Shown piece after piece: positions 43,935 through 52,168 of a stretch of DNA of 64,000 nucleotides. The position numbers were made by a program, and so were the translations under genes. The stretch comes from Mucilaginibacter geliditolerans (GTDB lineage: Bacteria; Bacteroidota; Bacteroidia; Sphingobacteriales; Sphingobacteriaceae): positions 1 to 64,000 of the forward strand of contig NZ_JACHBY010000011.1 of NCBI RefSeq assembly GCF_014200495.1, written 5' to 3'. Numbering within the stretch: position 1 is the stretch's first letter; every line of letters begins with the position of its first letter. The notes under the pieces were generated by a model. That model searched no databases, was not told the DNA's origin, and was given only the letters and a program-made list of their open reading frames with translations.

Positions 43935-44016
43935 GTGATGAAATGTCATTAGTCTTGAGTCCAAAGCCCAAAAAGAACAAAATATGGCTTTTGACTTTGG
44001 ACTAAAAACTGCTGAC
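43935..44016. repeat. Second copy of the MITE-like hairpin core
   Basis: gtcttgagtccaaagcccaa and gaacaaaatatggctttt then gactttggact align by eye with the interior of the element at 27760-27880 but lack its ACTAGTGTC ends. Confidence 0.65.
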
Positions 44017-44022
44017 TGAATA

Positions 44023-44370
44023 CTAACGTTTTTTTATGGCATCCAGTTCAATTTCTGTAATACCCGGATCCTTTGCTAAAGCTAGCTGACCACAATAAAA
44101 CCTGGTTGCCAGTTTGTGATAAGCTATATGCACTTTTAAGTTGTTCACCTGGTATTGGGCCGGCAGATCAGGAATACTGAAAGTGCTATCGGGCGTTTCT
44201 ACTTGTATAAGCCAGCCGCAGCCATCTGCTGCCGTAGAACCCGTGTTTAAAACAGTTGCATCAGCATTTATAATATTGGTTGCATGATCACTTTTTTTGC
44301 AGGATAAAATTACGCAAACAGATAATGTCAAAATGCTTAAAATTGACTTGTAGAATAGGTTTAGTTTCAT
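44023..44370 (-). CDS. Hypothetical small lipoprotein
   Basis: A 115-aa precursor with a signal peptide and lipobox LSC at about residues 22-24 (VCVILSCKKSDH). The mature part has three cysteines, two of them in GCGWLIQVETPD and FYCGQLALAKDPG, which could form a disulfide. I recognise no family. Confidence 0.78.
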   Translation of the reverse strand: MKLNLFYKSILSILTLSVCVILSCKKSDHATNIINADATVLNTGSTAADGCGWLIQVETPDSTFSIPDLPAQYQVNNLKVHIAYHKLATRFYCGQLALAKDPGITEIELDAIKKR

Positions 44371-44539
44371 ATTGGTGTTTTTATCAGGTACGGTAATAAC
44401 AGTCGCTTTGCTACAATATGACTAAATTTATATATAGCATAGCTGTTTATAATTTAAACCGCTTACTTACATCACCTTAAATTTACTTACATTATTAGCA
44501 GTATATAAATCCTAAAAATGATAGTAAATTAGCCATGCA

Positions 44540-45196
44540 ATGGCATACAAATTCACCGATAACTATAAGGAACAGGGCGCACGTAAGAAACTGGTTGAAG
44601 TATTAAGAAAAAAAGGAATTGCAGATGAAAAAGTACTTGAGGCTATAGGCCAGGTAAAACGCCATTTCTTTTTTGATGAAACTTTCTGGAACCAGGCTTA
44701 CAAGGATATCGCTTTCCCTATAGGTGCAGGGCAAACCATATCGCAACCTTACACTGTAGCTTATCAAACCGAGTTATTACACATCCAAAAAGGCGACAAA
44801 GTACTGGAGATCGGCACCGGCTGCGGTTACCAAACCTGTATATTACTAAAACTTGGCGCAGTAGTCTATACCATTGAACGACAGGAACAACTCTACGAAC
44901 GCACAGCATACGTGTTGCCAAACATCGGCTATAAACCCCATTTCTTTTTAGGCGATGGCTCCAAAGGCATCCCCGAGCACGCCCCCTACAACAAAATAAT
45001 AGTAACTGCCGGCGCCCCGGTAATACCCGAAACATTACTGCAGCAATTAGCCATAGGCGGTATCCTGGTCATCCCGGTAGGTGATGAAAAATCACAAAAA
45101 ATGGTAACAGTATTAAAGGTTGGCGAGTATGATTATGAGGAGATCGTGTTGGATACCTTCAGGTTTGTCCCGCTCGTGGGTGATAAGGCGTGGTAA
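44540..45196 (+). CDS. pcm: Protein-L-isoaspartate O-methyltransferase
   Basis: SAM-dependent repair of isomerised Asp residues. The 218-aa protein shows FPIGAGQTISQPYTVAYQTE, SAM motif VLEIGTGCGYQTCILLKLGA, VYTIERQEQLYERT and LGDGSKGIPEHAPYNKIIVT. All are typical of Pcm. Monocistronic, followed by a hairpin repeat. Confidence 0.95.
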   Translation: MAYKFTDNYKEQGARKKLVEVLRKKGIADEKVLEAIGQVKRHFFFDETFWNQAYKDIAFPIGAGQTISQPYTVAYQTELLHIQKGDKVLEIGTGCGYQTCILLKLGAVVYTIERQEQLYERTAYVLPNIGYKPHFFLGDGSKGIPEHAPYNKIIVTAGAPVIPETLLQQLAIGGILVIPVGDEKSQKMVTVLKVGEYDYEEIVLDTFRFVPLVGDKAW

Positions 45197-45223
45197 AACC
45201 CCAATCATCATTACTTCTCCAAC

Positions 45224-45332
45224 CGTCATTGCGAGGTACGAAGCAATCCCCGACTTTGCACGTCGATCATACAATTCCAACTTTTCTATCCGCTCTGTAT
45301 AGTTAGGGATTGCTTCGTACCTCGCAATGACG
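45224..45332. repeat. Complete GAGGTACGAAG hairpin repeat, long-loop form
   Basis: cgtcattgcgaggtacgaag and complementary cttcgtacctcgcaatgacg enclose a loop of about 65 bases ending ctctgtatagttaggg. Confidence 0.92.
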
Positions 45333-45425
45333 CCGGGTTAAAAAATCCGAAATCGAAACTCCGAAACGGCACAGCCTTCTTGAACACCATTGAAAACAAA
45401 CAATAGTGAAAAATCGAAAATAAAA

Positions 45426-45878
45426 TTACCTTTTCATCGCCCTATCCATCTCTACCTTAGTATCACGCTCTTTTAAAGTTTCTCGCTTGTCGAAAGTTTT
45501 CTTACCCTGTGCTAAGCCTATCTCCAGTTTGGCAAAACCACGCTCGCTGATGAATAGTGCCAGTGGTACAATAGTTAGCCCTTTTTCCTCGCCGCGGGTT
45601 AGGAGTTTTTTGAGTTCTTTTTTATTGAGTAGCAGCACACGATCGCGCTTGGCCTCATGGTTATAGAATGACCCATAGGAATATTCAGATATATGCAGAT
45701 TCCTTACATACAGCTGCTCGTTTATAAAGGTGCAAAAAGCATCATTAATGTTCGCCTTACCCTCACGGATAGATTTTATCTCGGTACCTAATAGTTTTAT
45801 ACCGGCTACATATTTATCCAGTATATGGTACTCAAAATAGGCCTTTTTATTCTTGATATATATCTTTTCCTCAATCAT
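45426..45878 (-). CDS. smpB: SsrA-binding protein SmpB
   Basis: Binds tmRNA in trans-translation ribosome rescue. The 150-aa protein has IKNKKAYFEYHILDKYVAGI, the GTEIKSIREGKANINDAF core, LHISEYSYGSFYNHEAKRDR, and a basic tail KKTFDKRETLKERDTKVEMD typical of SmpB. The tmRNA gene itself was not found in the window. Confidence 0.96.
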   Translation of the reverse strand: MIEEKIYIKNKKAYFEYHILDKYVAGIKLLGTEIKSIREGKANINDAFCTFINEQLYVRNLHISEYSYGSFYNHEAKRDRVLLLNKKELKKLLTRGEEKGLTIVPLALFISERGFAKLEIGLAQGKKTFDKRETLKERDTKVEMDRAMKR

Positions 45879-45912
45879 TACACTGCAAATATGCGAATTA
45901 TTTTGTTTGTGG

Positions 45913-46080
45913 GGTTCTCCCCACCCTCTTTGCGCGCAGCGGAGAGAGGGTCGACCAGCGTAGCGTAGTCGGGGTGAGTCAACACCGCCAGTGCATTTAC
46001 GCCTTATCGCCCGTATAGTTAACTCACCCGGTCTTTGCTTCGCTCGACCACCCTCTCTATCGCAAGCGATAAAGAGGGTA
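45913..46080. repeat. Inverted pair of CACCCCGACTACG-family repeats
   Basis: caccctctttgcgcgcagcg, gtagcgtagtcggggtgag and then an inverted set (aactcacccggtctttgctt, ccaccctctctatcgc, aagagggt). It lies between smpB and mntH. Confidence 0.7.
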
Positions 46081-46087
46081 AAATCAG

Positions 46088-46112
46088 AAACTCCCCCTTT
46101 AGGGGGCTGGAG
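46088..46112. repeat. CCCCCTAAAGGGGG-type element at the mntH 3' end
   Basis: aactccccctttagggggct lies across the mntH stop (TTA at 46099-46101 on the plus strand). Read on the minus strand, its hairpin ends in GGGGGAGTTT, a terminator-like form. The last mntH codons (Pro-Pro-Ala-Pro) fall in it. Confidence 0.75.
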
Positions 46113-47988
46113 GCCTTTTTACCACCAATACCGGCACATTCACCATATGCCGGACCCGGTTCACCGTTGTACCAAATATCAGATCCTTGATCACTTTATG
46201 CCCATGCGAGCCCATCACTATAAAATCAATATGCTCATTATTAACTATTTTAGCTATAGACGCTGCAGGTGCACCATATCCAATTTTAGGCGAGGCTTTG
46301 TAACCCAACTTCTTTAACGCATCTACATACTTATCTAAATTATCCAAATCACTTTGCGTTTCCTGATCCATCACCTCATCGCCATAGTATCTGGCACCTG
46401 CCGTTTCAACAACGTGTATCAGTGTGTAATCAGCATGCTTACCTCCCTGCATTATGGCATGCCTTATGGATTCCGTGTCGTTCTGTGAAAAATCAATAGT
46501 TACGGCTATATGGTGGTATTTAATAACATCAAGCTCATCAATAACCGTAGCCAGCCCATGCGGTACATATTTAGGCTGATATTTATGTTTAAAAAATATC
46601 GGACGAAAAAACACATATATCAATAGCAATGCAATACCTATAACCACGGGAAACACCGCTATATATATCCATAGAGCTGCCGTAGGCGATGCTTTTTCCC
46701 AATCGCCTAATTGCTGATAAACCAACTGCGCATTTAGTCCCACTATTATAATTGCACAGCCCCATGCTAATATTTTCACCACCGGGCCAATAGCAAAGTT
46801 ACCCATCTTTTTACGGTCGGATACAAAATGAATAAGCGGTATAACCGCGAAACCCAGTTGTAAGCTCAACACCACCTGACTTAAAATGATCAGGTTACCC
46901 AAGCCTGTTTCGCCAAAATAAAGTATAGTAAAAACCGCAGGCACAATAGCTAGTACACGTGTCAGCAATCGCCTTAACCACGGTTCAATACGCAGGTTAA
47001 TATGGCCTTCCATTATAATTTGCCCGGCAAGCGTACCCGTTATAGTTGAGCTTTGGCCCGAGGCAATCAATGCAATTGCAAACAATACCGGTGCTAACGA
47101 ACCAAATATGTGTTCCAATAATTTATAGGCATCCTGTATCTCGGCAACCTGAAAATATCCGTTTGTAAAAAACGCGCTGGCAGCTAATATGAGTATGGCA
47201 GCGTTTACAACAAAAGCAACATTCAGGGCAATCAGCGTATCCCATATATTAAATTTTATGGCTGATTTTATTCCCGCATCAGTACGGGTTATTTTACGGG
47301 TTTGCACCAGCGATGAATGCAAATACAAGTTATGCGGCATCACCGTAGCGCCAATTATGCCTATAGCCAGGTATAATGAGCTCCCGGTTAAACTGGTTGG
47401 TATAAAGCCTTTGGCTACCTCTGCAAAATCAGGCTTTACAATAAACATCTCCACCAAAAATGATAAGCCGATTATAAATATCATCGATACAATAAAGGCC
47501 TCCAGCTTGCGCATGCCCTTGTTCATTAAAAACAGCATCAGCACAGTATCAGTTATGGTAAGCGATACGCCCCATATCAGCGGTAAATGGAACAACAGGT
47601 TCAGGCCTATCGCCATACCAATAATTTCCGCCAGATCGCATGCTACAATGGCTATTTGGGCCAGTATATAAAGGCAAAAATTAACAAAGCGGTTATAACT
47701 ATATTTTGATGCCTGCGCCAGGTCGAGCCCTCTCACTATGCCCAACCTTGCGCTTAATGATTGCAGCAACAGGGCAATAAGGTTGGATGCAAACAGCACA
47801 CATATCAGCTTATAGCCAAATGCACTGCCCCCCGCTATGTCGGTTGCCCAGTTACCCGGGTCCATATAGCCAACGCTCACCAAATATGCCGGCCCAATAA
47901 AGGCCATGAATTTTCGCCAGCCGGTTTTATTCTCGGTAATTACTGAGCTGTGTACACTGCCCAATGATTCGTTATGCTGATCGGTCAT
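46099..47988 (-). CDS. mntH: NRAMP manganese/divalent metal transporter MntH fused to a UspA domain
   Basis: A 629-aa inner-membrane protein. Residues about 20-470 are an NRAMP transporter with the metal-site motifs DPGN at 43-46 (YMDPGNWATD) and MPHN at 217-220 (ATVMPHNLYL). Residues about 485-629 are a cytosolic UspA domain with nucleotide-binding-type VMGSHGHKVIKDLIFGTTVN. Proton-coupled Mn/Fe uptake is known for the family; nucleotide sensing by the fused part is inference. The ATG overlaps the mntR stop by 4 nt. Confidence 0.93.
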   Translation of the reverse strand: MTDQHNESLGSVHSSVITENKTGWRKFMAFIGPAYLVSVGYMDPGNWATDIAGGSAFGYKLICVLFASNLIALLLQSLSARLGIVRGLDLAQASKYSYNRFVNFCLYILAQIAIVACDLAEIIGMAIGLNLLFHLPLIWGVSLTITDTVLMLFLMNKGMRKLEAFIVSMIFIIGLSFLVEMFIVKPDFAEVAKGFIPTSLTGSSLYLAIGIIGATVMPHNLYLHSSLVQTRKITRTDAGIKSAIKFNIWDTLIALNVAFVVNAAILILAASAFFTNGYFQVAEIQDAYKLLEHIFGSLAPVLFAIALIASGQSSTITGTLAGQIIMEGHINLRIEPWLRRLLTRVLAIVPAVFTILYFGETGLGNLIILSQVVLSLQLGFAVIPLIHFVSDRKKMGNFAIGPVVKILAWGCAIIIVGLNAQLVYQQLGDWEKASPTAALWIYIAVFPVVIGIALLLIYVFFRPIFFKHKYQPKYVPHGLATVIDELDVIKYHHIAVTIDFSQNDTESIRHAIMQGGKHADYTLIHVVETAGARYYGDEVMDQETQSDLDNLDKYVDALKKLGYKASPKIGYGAPAASIAKIVNNEHIDFIVMGSHGHKVIKDLIFGTTVNRVRHMVNVPVLVVKRPPAP

Positions 47989-48635
47989 AAGGTAATTAGT
48001 AAATTATTGGCTACCTCGCGGCTGATGTGTATTTCCGAATCCTCTATCTCCAAAACCATTGAATGGTCGTAAGTATTAATTTCTGTCACGGTTATTTTCT
48101 TTCCTATAGTTAGTTGTTGTTTTTCAAGATATTGCAGAAAGCCGGGCGAATGATCCCGCACTCCCGAAATTACACCCGTATCATTAACGCCAATGGTTGA
48201 TACGGGCTGCAGGTCATGTTTTTTAAATTGTCCGTTGCTATCGGGTATCGGGTCGCCATGCGGGTCGTATTTGGGATAGCCCATAAATTTATCCAGCCTG
48301 TCAACCAGCTCCATTGATGATATGTGCTCCATTTCCTCGGCCATTTCATGCACCTCGTCCCATTTAAAATCCAGCTTCTCTACCAAAAAATATTCCCACA
48401 AACGATGTTTTCTGATGATATGAACAGCAATTTTTTCACCTGCCGGGGTAAGACTTACGCCCTGGTAACGGGTATAGTTAATGAGCTCTTTATCCGCCAG
48501 CTTTTTAAGCATATCCGTTACCGAAGCGGCACGGGTATTTATTGAGGCTGAAATCTGGTTAGTGCTCACATTTTCACTGTTCAGCGACAAGTGATAAATG
48601 CATTTTAAATAATTTTCTTCGGCTAAAGTACTCAT
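47985..48635 (-). CDS. mntR: Manganese/iron-dependent repressor, DtxR/MntR family
   Basis: A 216-aa regulator. The N-terminal winged helix (about 1-65) contains ENVSTNQISASINTRAASVTDM. The metal-binding dimerisation helix contains EVHEMAEEMEHISSMELVDRL with His and Glu ligands, and a C-terminal SH3-like FeoA-type domain follows (about 140-216). It is translationally coupled to mntH, which it presumably represses when Mn is ample. A perfect palindrome lies just upstream. Confidence 0.93.
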   Translation of the reverse strand: MSTLAEENYLKCIYHLSLNSENVSTNQISASINTRAASVTDMLKKLADKELINYTRYQGVSLTPAGEKIAVHIIRKHRLWEYFLVEKLDFKWDEVHEMAEEMEHISSMELVDRLDKFMGYPKYDPHGDPIPDSNGQFKKHDLQPVSTIGVNDTGVISGVRDHSPGFLQYLEKQQLTIGKKITVTEINTYDHSMVLEIEDSEIHISREVANNLLITL

Positions 48636-48653
48636 TTAAGCAAATCTAATTAT

Positions 48654-48675
48654 AAATTTAGACAAGTCTAAATTT
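48654..48675. promoter_or_regulatory. Probable MntR operator
   Basis: AAATTTAGAC and GTCTAAATTT separated by AA form a perfect 22-bp palindrome 19 nt upstream of the mntR ATG. Shape, AT-rich arms and position match MntR/DtxR-family operators, so autoregulation of mntR-mntH is inferred. Confidence 0.78.
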
Positions 48676-48745
48676 TATGACAAAAAAATTTATTTCTGTT
48701 AAATGTAATTTTTAAAAAATTTTATTCTGTGAACTAACTTAAATC

Positions 48746-48753
48746 TATATTTG
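48746..48753 (+). promoter_or_regulatory. -7 box of the Lrp-type gene
   Basis: TATATTTG fits TAnnTTTG and ends 8 nt before the ATG, suggesting a near-leaderless mRNA. Confidence 0.6.
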
Positions 48754-48761
48754 TACCCATT

Positions 48762-49232
48762 ATGGCAACAGAACTCGATAAAATAGATTTACAGATCCTC
48801 AAGATATTACAGGAGAATGGTAGGATCACTAACTTACAGCTTTCCAATGAGATAGGCCTGTCACCGGCGCCTACATTAGAGCGTGTGCGCAAGCTGGAGA
48901 ACGCCGAATATATTAAAAGTTACCATGCCCTGGTTGATGAGGAGAAACTGGGCCTGGGTATAAAAACATTTATACAGATATCACTGGATTTTCATCAGAA
49001 AAACACCATCCAGACTTTTATTGATGAGATACAGAACATTAAGGAAGTAACCGAATGCCATCACGTAACCGGTCAGTGCGATTTCCTGCTAAAAGTTTAT
49101 GTACGCGACATTAAATCATATGAGCAACTCATTATGGAAAAAATAAGCCGCATCACGGTGGTTAAAACTTTCCAAACGATGATGATCATGTCAACAAGTA
49201 AAAAGGAACCGATAGTACCACTGGAATATTAG
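48762..49232 (+). CDS. Lrp/AsnC-family transcriptional regulator
   Basis: A 156-aa protein. The N-terminal helix-turn-helix is DLQILKILQENGRITNLQLS, then EIGLSPAPTLERVRKLE. A C-terminal RAM ligand-binding domain (about 70-150) contains VTECHHVTGQCDFLLKVYVRD. Ligand and targets are unknown. The last 14 codons overlap the 3' end of ung on the opposite strand, and the stop codon touches a G/C-rich hairpin. Confidence 0.93.
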   Translation: MATELDKIDLQILKILQENGRITNLQLSNEIGLSPAPTLERVRKLENAEYIKSYHALVDEEKLGLGIKTFIQISLDFHQKNTIQTFIDEIQNIKEVTECHHVTGQCDFLLKVYVRDIKSYEQLIMEKISRITVVKTFQTMMIMSTSKKEPIVPLEY

Positions 49233-49979
49233 CCCCCTCTGCCCCCTAAAGGGGGAACTTTTAATTAGCATATTCGCACTTCCTCCCCCTTTAGGGGTCG
49301 GGGGGCTGATTTGCCAATCAATCTCTTTCTTCCCTTCTTTTTTCAAAATTTCATTCGTTTTTGAAAAATGGTGACAGCCGAAAAAACCATTACTGGCAGA
49401 GTACGGCGATGGGTGGGCTGCCTTTAATATATGGTGCTTGCTTGCATCAATCAGCTCACTCTTGTTTTGCGCAAACTTGCCCCACAGCAGGAATATGATA
49501 CCTTCCTTCTTTTCGCTAATCTTGTTGATCACGGTATCGGTAAAGGTCTCCCATCCGCTTTTCTGATGCGAGCCGGGGCTGCTTGCCCTAACCGTTAGCG
49601 TAGCGTTTAACAACAGCACGCCTTGCTCAGCCCATTCGGTAAGGTCACCGGTTTCGGGTATGGTAAAGCCGGGAATATCTGTTTGCAACTCTTTATAAAT
49701 ATTTTTTAGCGATGGCGGCGGATTAATCCCTTTTTGTACCGAGAATGATAACCCATGTGCCTGGTTAGCACCATGGTATGGATCCTGCCCCAGTATTACA
49801 ACTTTCAGATCTGTAAACGGGGTTTTCCAGAAAGCGTTAAAAATATCGCTGCCTTTAGGGTATATTTTGTAGCCAGCTTCCTTCTCTTCTTTCAAAAACT
49901 GCTTCAGTTTTATCATGTAATCTTTGTCAAACTCATCGCCCAAAACCTGCAGCCACGAGGGTTCCATTTCTACCGCCAT
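49191..49979 (-). CDS. ung: Uracil-DNA glycosylase with a repeat-derived C-terminal tail
   Basis: Removes uracil from DNA. Using ATG 49979 (MAVEMEPSWLQVLGDEF) it is 262 aa. Active-site segments VVILGQDPYHG, LLLNATLTVR, GIIFLLWGKFAQ and AAHPSPYSAS are intact. The normal end is about residue 224 (KEIDWQIS). A further 38 residues (PPTPKGGG, then SSPFRGQRG) are read through two CCCCCTAAAGGGGG hairpins and into the antisense of the Lrp-type gene. The tail looks accidental but should not disturb the core. Confidence 0.94.
   Translation of the reverse strand: MAVEMEPSWLQVLGDEFDKDYMIKLKQFLKEEKEAGYKIYPKGSDIFNAFWKTPFTDLKVVILGQDPYHGANQAHGLSFSVQKGINPPPSLKNIYKELQTDIPGFTIPETGDLTEWAEQGVLLLNATLTVRASSPGSHQKSGWETFTDTVINKISEKKEGIIFLLWGKFAQNKSELIDASKHHILKAAHPSPYSASNGFFGCHHFSKTNEILKKEGKKEIDWQISPPTPKGGGSANMLIKSSPFRGQRGLIFQWYYRFLFTC
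49233..49306. repeat. Two opposed CCCCCTAAAGGGGG hairpins between the Lrp-type gene and ung
   Basis: ccccctctgccccctaaagg then gggaactttt on the plus strand, and the same element inverted at about 49281-49306 (ctccccctttaggggtcgg). Each looks like a terminator for the gene it follows. Confidence 0.8.
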
Positions 49980-50052
49980 AAATATTAATATAGATGTTGA
50001 TTTATGGTGCAAATTAACGGATATTTGCACTTAATTTATTGCATTTCAAATT

Positions 50053-50604
50053 ATGTCGAATATTTTCAGATTAATTATAGCCTGTGTGTTCTTTGGCGGC
50101 GCGGTTGCACTTTGTGCTACCGGTTCATGGTGGTGGGGCATACTGGTATTACTTTTAGGTGGTATTGTATTGCTTAGCTTTTTCTTTAACGAAAACATGA
50201 TCATAGCGCAATGGTTTTTGCGTAAGGAACAAAATGAAAAAGCCGAATTATGGCTGTTAAAAATTAAGGATTACGAAAAGGAACTGAACAAAAGCCAGCA
50301 CGGCTATTACAACCTGCTGATCGGGTTGATAGAATCGCGTAAAGCGCCTCTTAAATCAGAGAAATACTTTAAAAAGTCATTACAGTTAGGCATGAAGATG
50401 TCGCACAACATCGCTTTGGCTAAACTAAGCCTGGCAGGCATATCAATGGCAAAACGTAACAAGCGCGAAGCCCAGATGTACTTATCTGAAGCCACTAAAG
50501 ATGATAAGAACAAATTGCTTACCGAGCAGATCAAGATGATGAAAGCCCAAATGGCGCAAATGGATAAACAACAAGTAGTACGGGGCGGATATCGCCAGTT
50601 CTAA
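50053..50604 (+). CDS. Membrane protein with a TPR-like soluble region
   Basis: A 183-aa protein. Two adjacent membrane spans at about 4-22 and 26-45 (SWWWGILVLLLGGIVLLSFFF) are followed by a helical region (about 60-165) of TPR-like pairs: EQNEKAELWLLKIKDYEKEL, SEKYFKKSLQLG and REAQMYLSEATKD. Met and Gln are frequent near the end. Function unknown, possibly a scaffold. Confidence 0.82.
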   Translation: MSNIFRLIIACVFFGGAVALCATGSWWWGILVLLLGGIVLLSFFFNENMIIAQWFLRKEQNEKAELWLLKIKDYEKELNKSQHGYYNLLIGLIESRKAPLKSEKYFKKSLQLGMKMSHNIALAKLSLAGISMAKRNKREAQMYLSEATKDDKNKLLTEQIKMMKAQMAQMDKQQVVRGGYRQF

Positions 50605-50628
50605 AACAGGCATCCAATAAAATATAGA

Positions 50629-50775
50629 AAGGCGCAAAAATATTGCGTCTTTTTTTATGCCCGGAAAATATATAAACAAGATTGTAGAGACACAATATTT
50701 TGTGTCTTTCTACTATAGAAACGCAATACCCAGCGTTTTTCGCCATCCGGAGACGCAAAATATTGCGTCTCTACC
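50629..50775. repeat. Three tandem AGACGC-AAAATATT-GCGTCT hairpins
   Basis: Hairpins at 50629-50652, 50684-50713 and 50749-50775 share the form ggagacgcaaaatattgcgt or gagacacaatattttgtg. The first has a T run after it and may terminate the upstream gene. A weaker fourth (aaacgcaatacccagcgttt) lies between the second and third. Confidence 0.82.
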
Positions 50776-50783
50776 TTGGGGAA

Positions 50784-51002
50784 TTATTTTTCGTCTATCG
50801 AGCTGTAATATTCAGGCTCTGATGAATTGCTTTGACTGGTAATTATGCGCCTGTCAGACATCATCATGTTGTTATGATCATCAGCTGGGTTTGCCACTTC
50901 AACCATTTTTAATAAGCTGCGAATAAACGACAGGTTAAAATTTTGCCTGTTTAGCTTTATTAAATATTCGTTTTCTGTAATTTCGAGAATTGAGTTAGTC
51001 AT
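50784..51002 (-). CDS. Small hypothetical protein
   Basis: A 72-aa ORF, MTNSILEITENEYLIKLNRQ at its start, then NFNLSFIRSLLKMVEVAN and a Ser/Asn/Met-rich tail. The first 35 residues resemble short Bacteroidota antitoxin-like proteins, but no toxin gene lies beside it. Composition supports coding; function unknown. Confidence 0.6.
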   Translation of the reverse strand: MTNSILEITENEYLIKLNRQNFNLSFIRSLLKMVEVANPADDHNNMMMSDRRIITSQSNSSEPEYYSSIDEK

Positions 51003-51137
51003 AATATAATTATTGTAGATTATGTGTTGATAAAAATAAACAACATATTTTTCACATAAGTTTGTTTCCTTTTAAGGTTTCATTAACAAATTGTTATTAA
51101 AATTAATTAAAGTAATTATCCCATTTAATCCTGCCTG

Positions 51138-52016
51138 ATGAAAATCACCACCTATCTGTTTCTGCTCTTTCTTCCATTTTTTTCATTTAGTCAGAACACC
51201 TCCATATCTCATTACAAAATATATAATACACACAGCAAAAGACTGGTTTCTATTGATAATATCATAAATGAGATGACCGATGCTGATGTCTTATTTTTCG
51301 GCGAAGAGCACAATGATTCCACCGGGCATCAGCTGGAATTTATTTTATTGAAAAAATTAGCAGAAAAATATCCGCGTAAAATTGCCTTATCAATGGAAAT
51401 GTTTGAGACAGACAGGCAAATAGTTTTGAACGAATATTTGAAAGGACTCATCAGCGAAAACAGCTTTACAAACGATGCCAAAGCCTGGCCAAATTATGGC
51501 GACTACCGCCCGTTAATAGAACTGGCTAAAAGCAGCAATATCCCGGTTATAGCAGCAAACGCCCCATCGCGCTACACAAGCATGGTTAACCACATGGGAT
51601 TAAGTAGCCTGAAACAATTAGACACTACCGGTAAGAGTTGGCTACCACCCCTGCCGATCGACACTGCAACAGGGCCTTATTATGATAAATTTGTGCAAAT
51701 TATGGGCGGCCATGCCTCCATGCCGGGCATGCAGATGTACCAGGCACAAAATTTATGGGATGCAACTATGGGCTGGTCAATAGCCCGGTTCATGAAAGAT
51801 CATCCCGACTATAAAATACTTCAACTAAACGGTGGTTTCCACAGCGAAGAAAAGCTGGGCACGGCAACACAGCTAAAAAAGTATAATCCCAAAGTGCGTA
51901 TATTAAATATCGCCGCTTATGCCGATGATAGTTTCGATAACCCCAATTGGACCAAATTCAGCAACATGGGCGATTATATTATACTAACCGACCCTAAATT
52001 ACCAAAGACGTTTTAA
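51138..52016 (+). CDS. ChaN-like exported protein
   Basis: A 292-aa precursor with signal peptide MKITTYLFLLFLPFFSFS and no lipobox cysteine. The mature part matches the ChaN/haem-binding uptake family (DUF399): DADVLFFGEEHNDSTGHQLE, LSMEMFETDRQIVLNEYLKG, VIAANAPSRYTSMV, and ILQLNGGFHSEEKLGT. Family members bind haem or act in iron uptake; here the substrate is unknown. Confidence 0.87.
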   Translation: MKITTYLFLLFLPFFSFSQNTSISHYKIYNTHSKRLVSIDNIINEMTDADVLFFGEEHNDSTGHQLEFILLKKLAEKYPRKIALSMEMFETDRQIVLNEYLKGLISENSFTNDAKAWPNYGDYRPLIELAKSSNIPVIAANAPSRYTSMVNHMGLSSLKQLDTTGKSWLPPLPIDTATGPYYDKFVQIMGGHASMPGMQMYQAQNLWDATMGWSIARFMKDHPDYKILQLNGGFHSEEKLGTATQLKKYNPKVRILNIAAYADDSFDNPNWTKFSNMGDYIILTDPKLPKTF

Positions 52017-52021
52017 CGGGA

Positions 52022-52165
52022 ACCAGGATTTAATTGATTTTAAGGATTCACAGGATGGATAGAATCAAGAGTTAAGATTTAGGAGTCAAAATATAAAACT
52101 CCCGAACCAACGGACACTATAAAAGCTACAGGACCAATGAACTAATGAACCAGCGAACTAATCAA
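52022..52165. repeat. Low-complexity dispersed repeat
   Basis: ccaggatttaattgatttta and caggaccaatgaactaatga words are typical spacer repeats; the second recurs at 2738-2756. No gene is seen. Confidence 0.45.
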
Positions 52166-52168
52166 CAA

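Noticed and set aside
45991..46317. 108-aa ORF at the mntH 3' end
   Set aside because: It spans repeat DNA and the antisense of the UspA domain.
47189..47671. 160-aa ORF antisense to mntH
   Set aside because: Overlaps a conserved transporter core; it is a codon-usage shadow of membrane-span codons.
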